From contig NZ_BPQJ01000007.1 of assembly GCF_022179185.1 (NCBI RefSeq), positions 62,001-126,000 of the forward strand: DNA of 64,000 nucleotides, in the 5' to 3' direction. A program made the position numbers and the translations under genes. Below the pieces are notes generated by a model. The model did no database searches. It worked only from the letters and a program-made list of their open reading frames with translations, and was not told the origin of the DNA. Position 1 is the stretch's first letter, and each line of letters begins with the position of its first letter. Shown in pieces: positions 28,142 through 37,650 of the stretch. The DNA comes from Methylobacterium frigidaeris. GTDB taxonomy: Bacteria > Pseudomonadota > Alphaproteobacteria > Rhizobiales > Beijerinckiaceae.

Positions 28142-29607
28142 GCGCGGGACTCCTCGATCGCGCTCAGGACCGCGTCGCGGTCGGAGAATGGCAGCGTCCG
28201 GTCGCCGATGATCTGGCCCGTTTCATGACCCTTGCCGGCTACGACCAGCACGTCGCCGGCCCGCAGGTCGCGAACTGCCGCGCGGATTGCCTCGGCCCGG
28301 TCACCGATCTCCTCCGCACCCGGCGCCGCCGCCAGGATCGCGGCGCGGATGGCGGACGGGTCCTCGCTGCGCGGGTTGTCGTCGGTGACGATGACCCGGT
28401 CGGCCTTCTCGGCCGCGATGCGGCCCATCAGCGGACGCTTGGCCCGGTCGCGGTCGCCGCCGCACCCGACGACGCAGACGAGGCGTCCGGTGGTGAAGGC
28501 GCGCAACGCGTCGAGGACGTTGGCCAGCGCATCCGGCTTGTGGGCGTAGTCGACGATGCAGAGCGCGTCCCGCACGGTGCCGATCCGCTCCAGCCGCCCC
28601 GGCACGCCGGTGAGGTGCCCGAGCGCCGCGATCACGTCGGCGTCGCGCCCGGCCCCGGCCGGGGTCGCCAGGACGAGGCCGGCGGCGAGGAGCGCGTTCT
28701 CGATCTGGAACGTCCCGACGAGGGGCAGGTCGATCGCGTAGGTCGCGGCCCCGACCGCGATCTCGAGGCGCTGGGCGAAGCCTTCCGTGCGGGCGGAGAC
28801 GAGACGGATCCCCTCCCCGGCCCGGCCGGTGGTGACGAGCCGCACGCCGCGGTCCCGGGCCGCCGCGATCACCGCCTGGCTCTGCGGGCCGTCGGCGTTG
28901 ACCACGGCCGTGCCGGTCTCCGGCAGCAGGGTCGTGAACAGCCGGAGCTTCGCCTGGAGATAGGCCTCCGGCGTGCCGTGATAGTCGAGGTGGTCGTGGC
29001 CGAGATTGGTGAAGCCGGCGGCCGTCAGGCGCACCCCGTCGAGGCGGCTCTGCTCGATGCCGTGCGAGGAAGCCTCCATGGCCAGTTCGGTCACGCCATC
29101 GCGGGCGAGCCGGTCGAGGGTCCGGTGGAGTGTGATCGGGTCGGGGGTCGTCAGCGAGCCGTAGGCGGCCCCACTCGTCGTGATGACCCCGAGCGTCCCG
29201 AGGCTCGCCGCCTCGCGGCCGAGGCGGCCGTAGATCTGGCGCACGAAGTCGGCGACCGAGCTCTTGCCGCTGGTGCCGGTGACCGCGACGACCGTCCCGG
29301 GCTGGCCCGGATGCAGCCGGGACGCCGCCCCCGCCAGCGCGACACGGGCATCGGGGACGGAGAGATACGCGATCCCCTCGGGCAGGTCGGCCGGACGCTC
29401 GCCTTCCGCCACCATCGCGACGGCGCCGGCCGCCGCCGCCTTGGCGGCGAAGAGCCGGCCGTCGGCGGCGGTGCCGGGCACGGCCAGGAACACGAAACCG
29501 GGCTCGACCCTGCGGCTGTCGGCGGTGAGGCCGGTGACGGGAAGGCCGGCGGCTTGGCCAGCACCTTGGCTAGCCTCAGGAAACAGGTCGCCGAGGGTGA
29601 GGCTCAT
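28138..29607 (-). CDS. murE: UDP-N-acetylmuramoyl-L-alanyl-D-glutamate:meso-DAP ligase
   Basis: Adds the third stem-peptide residue. The P-loop [14 protein letters not shown], the [13 protein letters not shown] segment and the DNPRSEDP motif are present. DNPR is the signature for meso-diaminopimelate rather than lysine selection. The 489 residues are normal. The start ATG at 29607 overlaps the ftsI stop (ATGA), and the stop overlaps murF in the same way, giving a tightly coupled ftsI-murE-murF block. Confidence 0.96.
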   Translation of the reverse strand: MSLTLGDLFPEASQGAGQAAGLPVTGLTADSRRVEPGFVFLAVPGTAADGRLFAAKAAAAGAVAMVAEGERPADLPEGIAYLSVPDARVALAGAASRLHPGQPGTVVAVTGTSGKSSVADFVRQIYGRLGREAASLGTLGVITTSGAAYGSLTTPDPITLHRTLDRLARDGVTELAMEASSHGIEQSRLDGVRLTAAGFTNLGHDHLDYHGTPEAYLQAKLRLFTTLLPETGTAVVNADGPQSQAVIAAARDRGVRLVTTGRAGEGIRLVSARTEGFAQRLEIAVGAATYAIDLPLVGTFQIENALLAAGLVLATPAGAGRDADVIAALGHLTGVPGRLERIGTVRDALCIVDYAHKPDALANVLDALRAFTTGRLVCVVGCGGDRDRAKRPLMGRIAAEKADRVIVTDDNPRSEDPSAIRAAILAAAPGAEEIGDRAEAIRAAVRDLRAGDVLVVAGKGHETGQIIGDRTLPFSDRDAVLSAIEESRA

Positions 29608-31445
29608 CGTCCGTCCAGCTGGTTGACGTGGTAGGCGCCGAGCTTGACCATCAGCGGGAACGGTTTCACCGGCGGCTCGAATTGCGGCGGCAGGCCGAGG
29701 ATCGGGGCGACGCGGGCGATCGTCCGGCCGGTCACGACGCCGGAGTTCCAGGCGGCGGTGGCGTAGGTGCCGGATTCCGCCGCCACGGCCTGCGGCTCGT
29801 CCATGATGGTGACGAACAAGTATTTCGGCTTGTCCATGGGAGCCGCCGCCATGAAGGTGGTGAACAGCCGGTTCTTGACGTAGCGGCCGCGGATCACCTT
29901 CTCGGCGGTACCGGTCTTGCCGCCGACATAGTAATAGGGAATCGCCGCCTTCTTGGCCGAGCCCTCGGTGGCGTTGAGGCGCATGATGAACCGCATCGCC
30001 TCGCTGGTCTGGGGCGAGAGCACCTGCGTCGCCTTCTCGCGCGCCTCGGCCTCGCTGCGCTTGAGGAAGGTCGGAGTCATCAGGAAGCCGCCATTCGCGA
30101 TCGCCGCCACCGCGGCAGAGGCCTGGAGCGGCGCCACCGCGAGGCCGTGGCCGAACGCGATGGTGATGGTATTGATCTCGGTCCAGCGCGGCGGGATGAT
30201 CGGCTCGGCGCTCTCCGGCAATTCGGTACGCAGGCGATCGAGCAGGCCCATCTTCTTCAGGAAGGCCTTGTGGCCGGGCACGCCGATGCCGAGCGCCATC
30301 TTGGCCGAGCCGATGTTGGACGAGTGCGTGAACACCTCCGGCATCGTGATGACCCGGTTGGTGCCGTGATACTCGTGGATCTTCTGCCGGCCCCAGTGCA
30401 GTACGCCGCCGCGGGTGTCGAAGGTCGAGTTGACGGTGAATTTTCCGGAGTCGAGCGCCATGGCGAGGGTCATCGCCTTGAAGGTCGAGCCCATCTCGTA
30501 GACGCCGACATTCATCCGGTTGATCCGGTCGGGATCGAGGGCGTCCTTCGGCTCGTTCGGGTCGAAATCCGGCAGGGAGGCGAGCGCGATCACCTCGCCG
30601 GTGGTGACGTCGAGGATCAGGCCGGCCGCCGCCTTGGCGCGGTAATGCTCCATGCCCCAGGCCAGCTCGTCGCGCACGGCGTGCTGGGCACGCAGGTCGA
30701 TCGAGAGCTGGACCGGCGCCATGTCGGCCGACTTCTCGACGAAACCGAGGCTGTTGAGGTCGCGCAGGCCCTGGCGGTCGATGTACTTCTCCATGCCGGC
30801 GATGCCGACATTGTCGAGGTTGGTCACGCCGAGGATGTGGGCTGCCGCCGTGCCGTTCGGGTAGACCCGCTTGTGGTCGGACAGGAAGCCGACGCCCGGG
30901 ATGCCGAGGCGGTGCACCTCGGCCTGCTGGCGCGGGGTGATCTCGCGCTTGACCCAGACGAAGCCCTTCTTCGACGACAGCTTCTCGCGCAGGTCGCGGG
31001 CATTGATCTCGGGCAGGACGGCGGTGAGCAGCTCGACCGCCTCGTCCTTGTCGTAGATGTTCTTCGGCTCGGCGAAGACCGAGACGGTGCGGATGTCGGT
31101 GGCCAGGATCTCGCCGTTGCGGTCGATGATGTCGGGCCGCACCTGGGTGCCGCCGCCGGCCTCGGCCCGGCGGGCGGACGCCGTGCCCGGATCATCCGGC
31201 AGGAGAGCGAAGCTGACGAGCCGGCCCATCAGGGCCAGGAACACTGCGCCGAAGACGAGGCCGACGAGACCGACGCGGGCGGCGCTGCGCTCCACCGAGA
31301 GGCGGAACATCGCGACGATGCCGCCGCGCAGCATCTCCGCGAGGCTGCGCCGCGACGCCGGGGCGAGCTCCTCGCCGGGCGCTGGCGCCGGCTCGACGTC
31401 GGGGCCTTGGGAATCGTGAGCCTGGAAGTCGTGATCCTGGGTCAC
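29604..31445 (-). CDS. ftsI: Division-specific transpeptidase FtsI (penicillin-binding protein)
   Basis: The septal class B penicillin-binding protein that crosslinks peptidoglycan with FtsW. There is a cytoplasmic N-terminal tail, one transmembrane helix (VGLVGLVFGAVFLALMGRLV), a pedestal dimerisation domain starting RPDIIDRNGEILATDI, and the transpeptidase domain. The catalytic tetrad is S320-T-F-K323, SSN is in THSSNIGSAK, and KTG is at Lys510 (GGKTGTAEK). GTG at 31445 is selected: it lies just after ftsL, and the long upstream open frame overlaps ftsL out of frame. The protein has 613 residues. Confidence 0.95.
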   Translation of the reverse strand: MTQDHDFQAHDSQGPDVEPAPAPGEELAPASRRSLAEMLRGGIVAMFRLSVERSAARVGLVGLVFGAVFLALMGRLVSFALLPDDPGTASARRAEAGGGTQVRPDIIDRNGEILATDIRTVSVFAEPKNIYDKDEAVELLTAVLPEINARDLREKLSSKKGFVWVKREITPRQQAEVHRLGIPGVGFLSDHKRVYPNGTAAAHILGVTNLDNVGIAGMEKYIDRQGLRDLNSLGFVEKSADMAPVQLSIDLRAQHAVRDELAWGMEHYRAKAAAGLILDVTTGEVIALASLPDFDPNEPKDALDPDRINRMNVGVYEMGSTFKAMTLAMALDSGKFTVNSTFDTRGGVLHWGRQKIHEYHGTNRVITMPEVFTHSSNIGSAKMALGIGVPGHKAFLKKMGLLDRLRTELPESAEPIIPPRWTEINTITIAFGHGLAVAPLQASAAVAAIANGGFLMTPTFLKRSEAEAREKATQVLSPQTSEAMRFIMRLNATEGSAKKAAIPYYYVGGKTGTAEKVIRGRYVKNRLFTTFMAAAPMDKPKYLFVTIMDEPQAVAAESGTYATAAWNSGVVTGRTIARVAPILGLPPQFEPPVKPFPLMVKLGAYHVNQLDGR

Positions 31446-31450
31446 GGCGC

Positions 31451-31900
31451 CTACCTCTTGGCCGTCGGGGTGACGGTGCGGGTGGGGGTGGACGTGGAGC
31501 CGGTGGTGCGGGGCTCCTCGCTGCGGGCGGCGGTGGTGGAGGGCGCGCGCTCCTTGGCGGCGGGCGTCGCCGTGGCGCCGAGGCCGAGGGCCTCGAGCTT
31601 GCGGGCGATCTCGTCGCCGCGATCGGTCTTGGCCGGCAGGTCGGCGAGGCGCCCGAGATGGGCCGTGCCGATCGGCTCGAGGTCGAGGTACTTGGTGACC
31701 GCGCCCTGCAGCCGGTCCGGCCGGGTGAGCAATTGCCACTCGGCGCGCAGGACCGCGATCGCGTCGCGCTCCTTGCGCAGGCGGGTCTTCAGCTTGGCGA
31801 CCTGCTCGGCCTGGTAGAGCGTGTCGTACTTGATCGAGTAGGCGTAGATGGCCGAGGCGATCAGCCCGGCGATCGCCGCGAGGTGCAGGAGGCGGATCAC
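31451..31900 (-). CDS. ftsL: Cell division protein FtsL
   Basis: A small bitopic protein (149 residues) of the FtsQLB subcomplex. A single N-terminal membrane helix ([19 protein letters not shown]) is followed by a periplasmic leucine-zipper coiled coil ([20 protein letters not shown]) and the [11 protein letters not shown] segment typical of alphaproteobacterial FtsL. The tail is Thr/Ala-rich and low in complexity. GTG at 31900 overlaps the rsmH stop (GTGA), so translation is coupled. Position between rsmH and ftsI supports the call more than sequence identity would. Confidence 0.9.
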   Translation of the reverse strand: MIRLLHLAAIAGLIASAIYAYSIKYDTLYQAEQVAKLKTRLRKERDAIAVLRAEWQLLTRPDRLQGAVTKYLDLEPIGTAHLGRLADLPAKTDRGDEIARKLEALGLGATATPAAKERAPSTTAARSEEPRTTGSTSTPTRTVTPTAKR

Positions 31901-32916
31901 CGGCGCCCTCCCCGCGTCTGGGTCTCGGGCAGGGAGGCCAGGGTTTCGAGCGCCGTGAGCGGCGGCGGCGCCAGCGCGTCGGTGCGCTCGCCGGCGCGGA
32001 GCTTGGCCGAGCGGGCGCGCGGATTGGCCCGGCACTCGGCCTCGCCGGCGGCGACCGGGCCCTTGGTGGCGAGGGTGAAGCTGCGCGGGGCGGGCTGCGC
32101 GGCCATCGGCAGGTGGCGCGAGGCCGCGACCGCCCGGCCGCTGCGGGCGGAGAAGAACTGCTTCACGATGCGGTCCTCCAGCGAGTGGAAGGTGACCACC
32201 GCGAGGCGGCCGCCCGGCCGCAAGGTGTGCTCGGCGGCGTGCAAAGCCCGTTGCAGCTCGCCGAGCTCGTCGTTCACCGCGATGCGCAGGGCCTGGAAGG
32301 TCCGGGTCGCCGGGTGGATGCCGCTGCCGGGCTCCGCCCGCACGACGCCGGCGACGACCTCTGCCAAGGCCGCCGTGGTCTCGATGCGGCCGCGCCGGCG
32401 CGCCTCGATCAGGGCGCGGGCCACCGCGCGGGCCCGGCGCTCCTCGCCGTAATGGTAGATCACGTCGGCCAGCGCCGCCTCGGAGGCCTCGTTGACGAGG
32501 TCGGCCGCGCTCTCGCCCGCCCGCTCCATGCGCATGTCGAGGGGGCCGTCATGGCGGAACGAGAAGCCCCGCTCCGCCTGGTCGAGCTGCATCGACGACA
32601 CGCCGATATCGAGCACGACGCCGTCGGCTTCCGCGAAACCGTGGTCGCGCGCGATGGTGTCGAGGTCGCCGAAGCGGCCCTGGACCAAGGTCAGGCGCCC
32701 GGCCTCGGCCTCGACCAGGGCCTGGCCGGCGGCGATGGCGGTGGGATCGCGGTCGATGGCGAGCACGCGGTTCTGGGGATCGGCCGCCAGGATCGCCCTG
32801 GTGTAGCCGCCGGCCCCGAAGGTGCCGTCGATGACGGAAGCCGGCCCGGAGCCGAGGCGCAGGGCGGTCAGGACCTCGTCCAGCAGGACCGGGATGTGGG
32901 GAGCAGCCTCGGTCAC
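31897..32916 (-). CDS. rsmH: 16S rRNA (cytosine(1402)-N4)-methyltransferase
   Basis: Methylates C1402 in the ribosomal P site using SAM; formerly Mra[11 protein letters not shown] begins the protein. The SAM site is [16 protein letters not shown] (29-44), and [19 protein letters not shown] with LDMRM is the family hallmark. [13 protein letters not shown] and [13 protein letters not shown] complete the pattern. At 339 residues it is full length. GTG at 32916 is chosen because conservation starts there. It heads the cell wall operon with no mraZ upstream. Confidence 0.95.
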   Translation of the reverse strand: MTEAAPHIPVLLDEVLTALRLGSGPASVIDGTFGAGGYTRAILAADPQNRVLAIDRDPTAIAAGQALVEAEAGRLTLVQGRFGDLDTIARDHGFAEADGVVLDIGVSSMQLDQAERGFSFRHDGPLDMRMERAGESAADLVNEASEAALADVIYHYGEERRARAVARALIEARRRGRIETTAALAEVVAGVVRAEPGSGIHPATRTFQALRIAVNDELGELQRALHAAEHTLRPGGRLAVVTFHSLEDRIVKQFFSARSGRAVAASRHLPMAAQPAPRSFTLATKGPVAAGEAECRANPRARSAKLRAGERTDALAPPPLTALETLASLPETQTRGGRR

Positions 32917-33378
32917 GACCGGCGCCCCGACCCGACCGAGACGACGGGCGATCCCGCGCGCCGGGCGCGCCTTGAGGCGTGACGATCCATGGTGCTCCGC
33001 TGTCCGCACGAGCCGGGCCGAGGCCGGCCGGGATCGGCGCCAGGGCGCCGCTTTGCCCACGCCAGACATCGACGCGCGACCATCACGCCCGCTCTCGCGG
33101 GCCGTGGCCGCCGATGCTGGAATCGCCGTGGACGGGATGGCTCGGGGTATCATGGGCCTCTGGGGTCGTCAACGCGAGGGCACACGCGGCGGGCAGCACC
33201 CGCCCCGGTGCCATCAGAGACCAGCAAGGTTAACGAAGGCTTGTGACCACTGCGCGCGTCGCCGAAAAGTCGAGGCGGACATACCTGTTTGCCCGCCAGC
33301 GGCGGCTCTACCTCGGAGATGCCTCGCGGGCGCTGGATTTCAGCTGCCGCGGCCCTATGACGGAGTTTCGCGAACTGG
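32917..33378. other. Leader region between rnpB and rsmH, no mraZ
   Basis: These 462 bases hold no recognisable gene. mraZ, which precedes rsmH in many bacteria, is not found in any frame, and no remnant motif such as its AKGR segment is visible. The region should contain the promoter for the minus-strand cell wall cluster. An A/T-richer patch around 33222-33243 (AAGGTTAACGAAGGCTTG) is the only obvious candidate. Confidence 0.5.
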
Positions 33379-33807
<429 letters not shown>

Positions 33808-33955
33808 CGGCGCCGATGTGCGACGGCAGGGGCGCGGCGTCAAGGCAGGGGAGACCTGCGACGGGCGTGAGGCCCGGGTTGCCACGCCGCAGGGCCTCCC
33901 TACCTGCCGGTCTCAAGGCCGCCGCGACGCGGCCGCGAGAACGGAGGCAACCCTG

Positions 33956-34126
33956 ATGAGCGGGAACATCGAGGCGGGCTGGACGCTCGAGACCGTGCAG
34001 CAGCTCAAGGCCATGGCGCGCGAGGGCGTCTCGGCCTCGGTGATGAGCCTGAAGCTCAAGCGCCCGGTCACGGCGATCCACGCCAAGCTGGCGGAACTCG
34101 GCATCACGCCTGCCGCGGAAGCCTAG
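33956..34126 (+). CDS. Small helix-turn-helix-like protein (56 aa)
   Basis: A compact protein whose sequence WTLETVQQLKAMAREGVSAS followed by VMSLKLKRPVTAIHAKLAEL has the helix-turn-helix spacing seen in GcrA-like or sigma region 4-like modules. A GGAGG lies 8 nt before ATG 33956, which strongly supports translation despite the small size. No fuller family assignment is possible. It lies divergent from rnpB and ends near a bidirectional hairpin shared with gloA. Confidence 0.72.
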   Translation: MSGNIEAGWTLETVQQLKAMAREGVSASVMSLKLKRPVTAIHAKLAELGITPAAEA

Positions 34127-34137
34127 ATTCGACGCGT

Positions 34138-34161
34138 GGGCGGGCCGTCCTCGGCCCGCCC
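34138..34161. terminator. Bidirectional hairpin between convergent genes
   Basis: A perfect 9-bp stem, GGGCGGGCC (34138-34146) and GGCCCGCCC (34153-34161), with a 6-nt loop lies exactly between the convergent 56-residue gene and gloA. There is no T-run, but position and strength suit a two-way transcription barrier. Confidence 0.6.
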
Positions 34162-34169
34162 GCCGGCTG

Positions 34170-34610
34170 CTACCAGCTGCCGGTATTCTGCATCGAGGCC
34201 CAGGGCTCCTGCGGCGGCTTGGCGCCGCCCTTCTGCAGGATCTCGATCGAGATGCCGTCGGGCGAGCGCACGAAGGCCATGTAACCGTCCCGCGGCGGAC
34301 GGTTGATGGTCACGCCGGCATCCTGGAGCTTCTGGCAGGTCGCATAGATGTCGTCGACCTGATAGGCCAGGTGGCCGAAGTTGCGCCCGCCGGTATACTC
34401 TTCCGGATCCCAGTTGTGGGTGAGTTCGAGCAGCGGCGACTTGGTGTCCTTCGCCCGAGCGGCATCCCCCGGGGCGGCGAGGAACACCAGGGTGAAGCGG
34501 CCCTTCTCGCTCTCGGTGCGGCGCACCTCCTGGAGGCCGAACTTGTTGCAGTAGAAGTCGAGCGCCCGGTCGAGATCGGCGACGCGGACCATCGTGTGCA
34601 GGTATTCCAT
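34170..34610 (-). CDS. gloA: Lactoylglutathione lyase (glyoxalase I)
   Basis: Isomerises the methylglyoxal-glutathione hemithioacetal to S-lactoylglutathione. The metal ligands of the vicinal-oxygen-chelate fold are His5 (YLHTMVRV), Glu62 (LLELTHNW), His80 ([13 protein letters not shown]) and Glu123 ([11 protein letters not shown]). At 146 residues it is normal. ATG at 34610 is the true start. The same frame stays open for another 1.8 kb upstream antisense to pepN, which is a high-G+C artefact. Expressed alone, it converges on the 56-residue gene. Confidence 0.94.
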   Translation of the reverse strand: MEYLHTMVRVADLDRALDFYCNKFGLQEVRRTESEKGRFTLVFLAAPGDAARAKDTKSPLLELTHNWDPEEYTGGRNFGHLAYQVDDIYATCQKLQDAGVTINRPPRDGYMAFVRSPDGISIEILQKGGAKPPQEPWASMQNTGSW

Positions 34611-34793
34611 GGCGCTCCGTCCTTCGTGTCGAGGCGCCGCGTGCCGGGCGCCGGATCCGGCGTCGTAGCTAGGGCGCCCCTCGACCGGCGGGGAGGGCCA
34701 GGATTCGGCGTTGATCCCGCGTTGCGCTGCGGCGGGCGCCGGTGCAAAGGCTCTCTCCTTCCGCCGCGCCCCGCGAGACCGCCGAGGACCGCC

Positions 34794-37451
34794 ATGCAGA
34801 CGATCGTTCGCCTCGCCGATTACCGCCCGAGCGATTACCTGATCGACCGCGTCGACCTCGACGTGCGCCTGCATCCGACCGAGACCCGGGTCACCGCGAC
34901 GCTGGCGCTCCGCCCGAACCCGGCCGGCGCGCCCGGCGCGCCGCTCATCCTCGACGGCGACGAGCTGACCCTGCTCGCCATCGCCCTCGACGGGCAACCG
35001 ACGGGCCCCGGCGCGATCGAGGTCACGCCCCGGGCGCTGACCCTGCACCAGCCGCCGCAGCGTCCCTTCGTGCTCGAGATCGAGACGCAGGTGAACCCGA
35101 GCGCCAACACCAAGCTGATGGGGCTCTACCGCTCGAACGGCGTCTACTGCACCCAGTGCGAGGCCGACGGCTTCCGGCGCATCACCTACTTCCTCGACCG
35201 GCCGGACGTGATGGCGGTCTACACCACCCGGATCGAAGGCAACCGGGAGGCGGCGCCGGTGCTCCTCGGCAACGGCAACCTGGTCGAGAGGGGCGAGGCC
35301 GGGCCGGAGCGCCACTACGCGGTCTGGCACGACCCCCATCCGAAGCCCGCCTACCTGTTCGCTCTCGTCGGCGGCCGCCTCGGCCGGGTCGGTTCGCGCT
35401 TCACCACGATGGAGGGGCGCGATGTCGAGATCGCCGTCTACGTCGAGCCCGGCAAGGAGGGCCGCGCCGACTTCGCCCTCGACGCGGTCGCCCGCTCGAT
35501 GGCCTGGGACGAGCGCACCTTCGGCCGCGCCTACGATCTCGACGTCTTCAACGTCGTCGCGGTCTCCGACTTCAACATGGGCGCGATGGAGAACAAGGGC
35601 CTCAACATCTTCAACGACAAGTACGTGCTGGCCAGTCCCGACACCGCGACCGACGCGGACTACGCCAACATCGAGGCGATCATCGCCCACGAGTACTTCC
35701 ACAACTGGTCCGGCAACCGGGTGACCTGCCGCGACTGGTTCCAGCTCTGCCTCAAGGAAGGCCTGACGGTTTTTCGCGATCAGGAATTCTCCTCCGACGA
35801 GCGCTCGCGCCCGGTTCACCGCATCGCTGAGGTGAGGACCCTGCGCGCCCGGCAGTTCCCGGAGGATGCGGGCCCCCTGGCCCACCCGGTGCGGCCGCAG
35901 GCCTATCGCGAGATCAACAACTTCTACACCGCGACGGTCTACGAGAAGGGTGCCGAGATCGTCCGGATGCTGCGCACCCTGCTCGGCCCCGAGACCTTCC
36001 GGGGCGGCATGGACCGGTACTTCGCCACCTGCGATGGCAAAGCTGCCACGGTGGAGGACTTCCTCGCTGCCTTCGCGGCGGAGAGCGGGCGCGATCTCAC
36101 CGCCTTCTCCCGCTGGTACGAGCAGGCCGGCACGCCGACCGTCGCGGTGTCCGGGACCTACGACCCGGCCGCGCAAACCTACACCCTCGCCTTCCGCCAG
36201 AGCCTGCCGGTGGTCGCGACCGAGGCCGCCGCGGGGGCCGCGCCGCGGCCTCTGGTGATCCCGGTGGCGCTCGGCCTCGTCGCCCCGGAGGGCGGGTCGG
36301 TCGAGGCCGTGAGCGAGCGGGTGCGGGACGGCGTCTTCGTGCTGGAAACCGCGGAGGAGAGCCTCGTCTTCGCGAACGTCGCGGCGGCGCCGGTGCCTTC
36401 CCTGTTTCGCGGCTTCTCGGCCCCGGTGAAGGTCGAGCACGCCCTGACCCGGGACGAGCGCCTGACCCTGCTCGCCCATGACGGCGACGCTTTCAACCGC
36501 TGGCAGGCGGCCCAGAGCCTCGCCATGGAGGTGCTGGTCGACCGGGCGAAGGCCGGTGCGCCACTTAAGCCTGAGACCGGGCCGGCGGGCGCAGGCCTGA
36601 CCCGTGCCCTCGCGACCTTCCTCGACGACGAAGCCCTGGCCGACCCGGCCTTCGCGTCCCTGGTCCTGACGCTGCCCGGCGAGCAGGAGGTGGCGCAGAC
36701 CATCGGCGCCGAGGTCGATCCCGACGCCATCTGGCGCGCGCGCCAGAGCTTACGGATGCAGCTCGGCCGCGACCTCGGGCCCCGGCTCCTCGCCTTGCGC
36801 GACGCGCTCGCCGAGCCGCCGGGCGCGCCCTTCAGCCCCGACGCCGCCAGCGCCGGCCGCCGGGCCCTGCGCAACGCCGCTCTCGACCTCGTGACCGCCG
36901 CCGATCCCGAGGCCGGCACCGCCCTGGCGCTCGCGCAGCTCGATGCCGCCACGACCATGACCGACCGCCTCGCGGCGCTCGCGACCTTGAGCCTAGTGCC
37001 GGGCGAGGCCCGGGAGGAGGCGCTCGCCCGCTTCGGCGAGGCCTACCGCCACGAGCCACTGGTGCTCGACAAGTGGTTCGCCCTGCAGGCGATGATCCCG
37101 GAGGCCGGCACTCTCGCGCGGGTCCGCGGGCTGATGAACCACCCCGCCTTCTCCCTCGGCAACCCGAATCGGGTCCGCTCGCTGGTCGCCAGCTTCAGCC
37201 TCAACAATCCGACCCAGTTCCACCGCCCGGACGGGGCAGGCTACGACCTGACGGCGGAGGTGGTGCTGGCCCTCGACGGAAAAAATCCCCAAGTCGCGGC
37301 ACGGCTGCTAACTGCTTTCAATACTTGGCGTATGGTCGAGAGCGAGCGTCGCCTGCGGGCGGAAGCCGCCTTGCGGCGGGTGGCCGATGCGCCGGGTCTC
37401 TCTCCCGACGTCAGCGACATCGCCGGGCGATCGCTCGCACCCGTGAAATAA
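34794..37451 (+). CDS. pepN: Aminopeptidase N
   Basis: A cytoplasmic M1-family zinc metallopeptidase that releases N-terminal residues from peptides. The substrate-binding GAMEN motif is at 263-267. The zinc site HEYFHNW has His299, Glu300 and His303, with the third ligand Glu322 in [13 protein letters not shown]. The N-terminal beta domain contains [20 protein letters not shown], typical of the gammaproteobacterial-type PepN, and the C-terminal alpha-solenoid runs to residue 885. Full length and undamaged. ATG at 34794 is followed by the conserved [19 protein letters not shown]. Confidence 0.96.
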   Translation: MQTIVRLADYRPSDYLIDRVDLDVRLHPTETRVTATLALRPNPAGAPGAPLILDGDELTLLAIALDGQPTGPGAIEVTPRALTLHQPPQRPFVLEIETQVNPSANTKLMGLYRSNGVYCTQCEADGFRRITYFLDRPDVMAVYTTRIEGNREAAPVLLGNGNLVERGEAGPERHYAVWHDPHPKPAYLFALVGGRLGRVGSRFTTMEGRDVEIAVYVEPGKEGRADFALDAVARSMAWDERTFGRAYDLDVFNVVAVSDFNMGAMENKGLNIFNDKYVLASPDTATDADYANIEAIIAHEYFHNWSGNRVTCRDWFQLCLKEGLTVFRDQEFSSDERSRPVHRIAEVRTLRARQFPEDAGPLAHPVRPQAYREINNFYTATVYEKGAEIVRMLRTLLGPETFRGGMDRYFATCDGKAATVEDFLAAFAAESGRDLTAFSRWYEQAGTPTVAVSGTYDPAAQTYTLAFRQSLPVVATEAAAGAAPRPLVIPVALGLVAPEGGSVEAVSERVRDGVFVLETAEESLVFANVAAAPVPSLFRGFSAPVKVEHALTRDERLTLLAHDGDAFNRWQAAQSLAMEVLVDRAKAGAPLKPETGPAGAGLTRALATFLDDEALADPAFASLVLTLPGEQEVAQTIGAEVDPDAIWRARQSLRMQLGRDLGPRLLALRDALAEPPGAPFSPDAASAGRRALRNAALDLVTAADPEAGTALALAQLDAATTMTDRLAALATLSLVPGEAREEALARFGEAYRHEPLVLDKWFALQAMIPEAGTLARVRGLMNHPAFSLGNPNRVRSLVASFSLNNPTQFHRPDGAGYDLTAEVVLALDGKNPQVAARLLTAFNTWRMVESERRLRAEAALRRVADAPGLSPDVSDIAGRSLAPVK

Positions 37452-37650
37452 CGCATAACCTCTTGTGATTGCAGGGAGAACCGCGCGCTTTGCGGAACCC
37501 GCGATCATTCCGATCGCTGGTTAACACTTCATTTCTGCGGCGCGAGGCGCTGGACAAAATGCTTGTGGAAATGCCAGATTGAGGCTCGATTCGGGGGCCA
37601 GCCGGGAACCTCCGCGGCATCTGTCTTTTTGTTCCGTTGGGGGTTTGGGT

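Noticed and set aside
31446..31739. N-terminal extension of ftsI
   Set aside because: Overlaps ftsL in another frame and gives an Arg/His-rich non-protein-like sequence; GTG 31445 is adjacent to the ftsL stop.
34611..36479. Upstream extension of the gloA frame
   Set aside because: Antisense to pepN; glyoxalase conservation starts exactly at ATG 34610.
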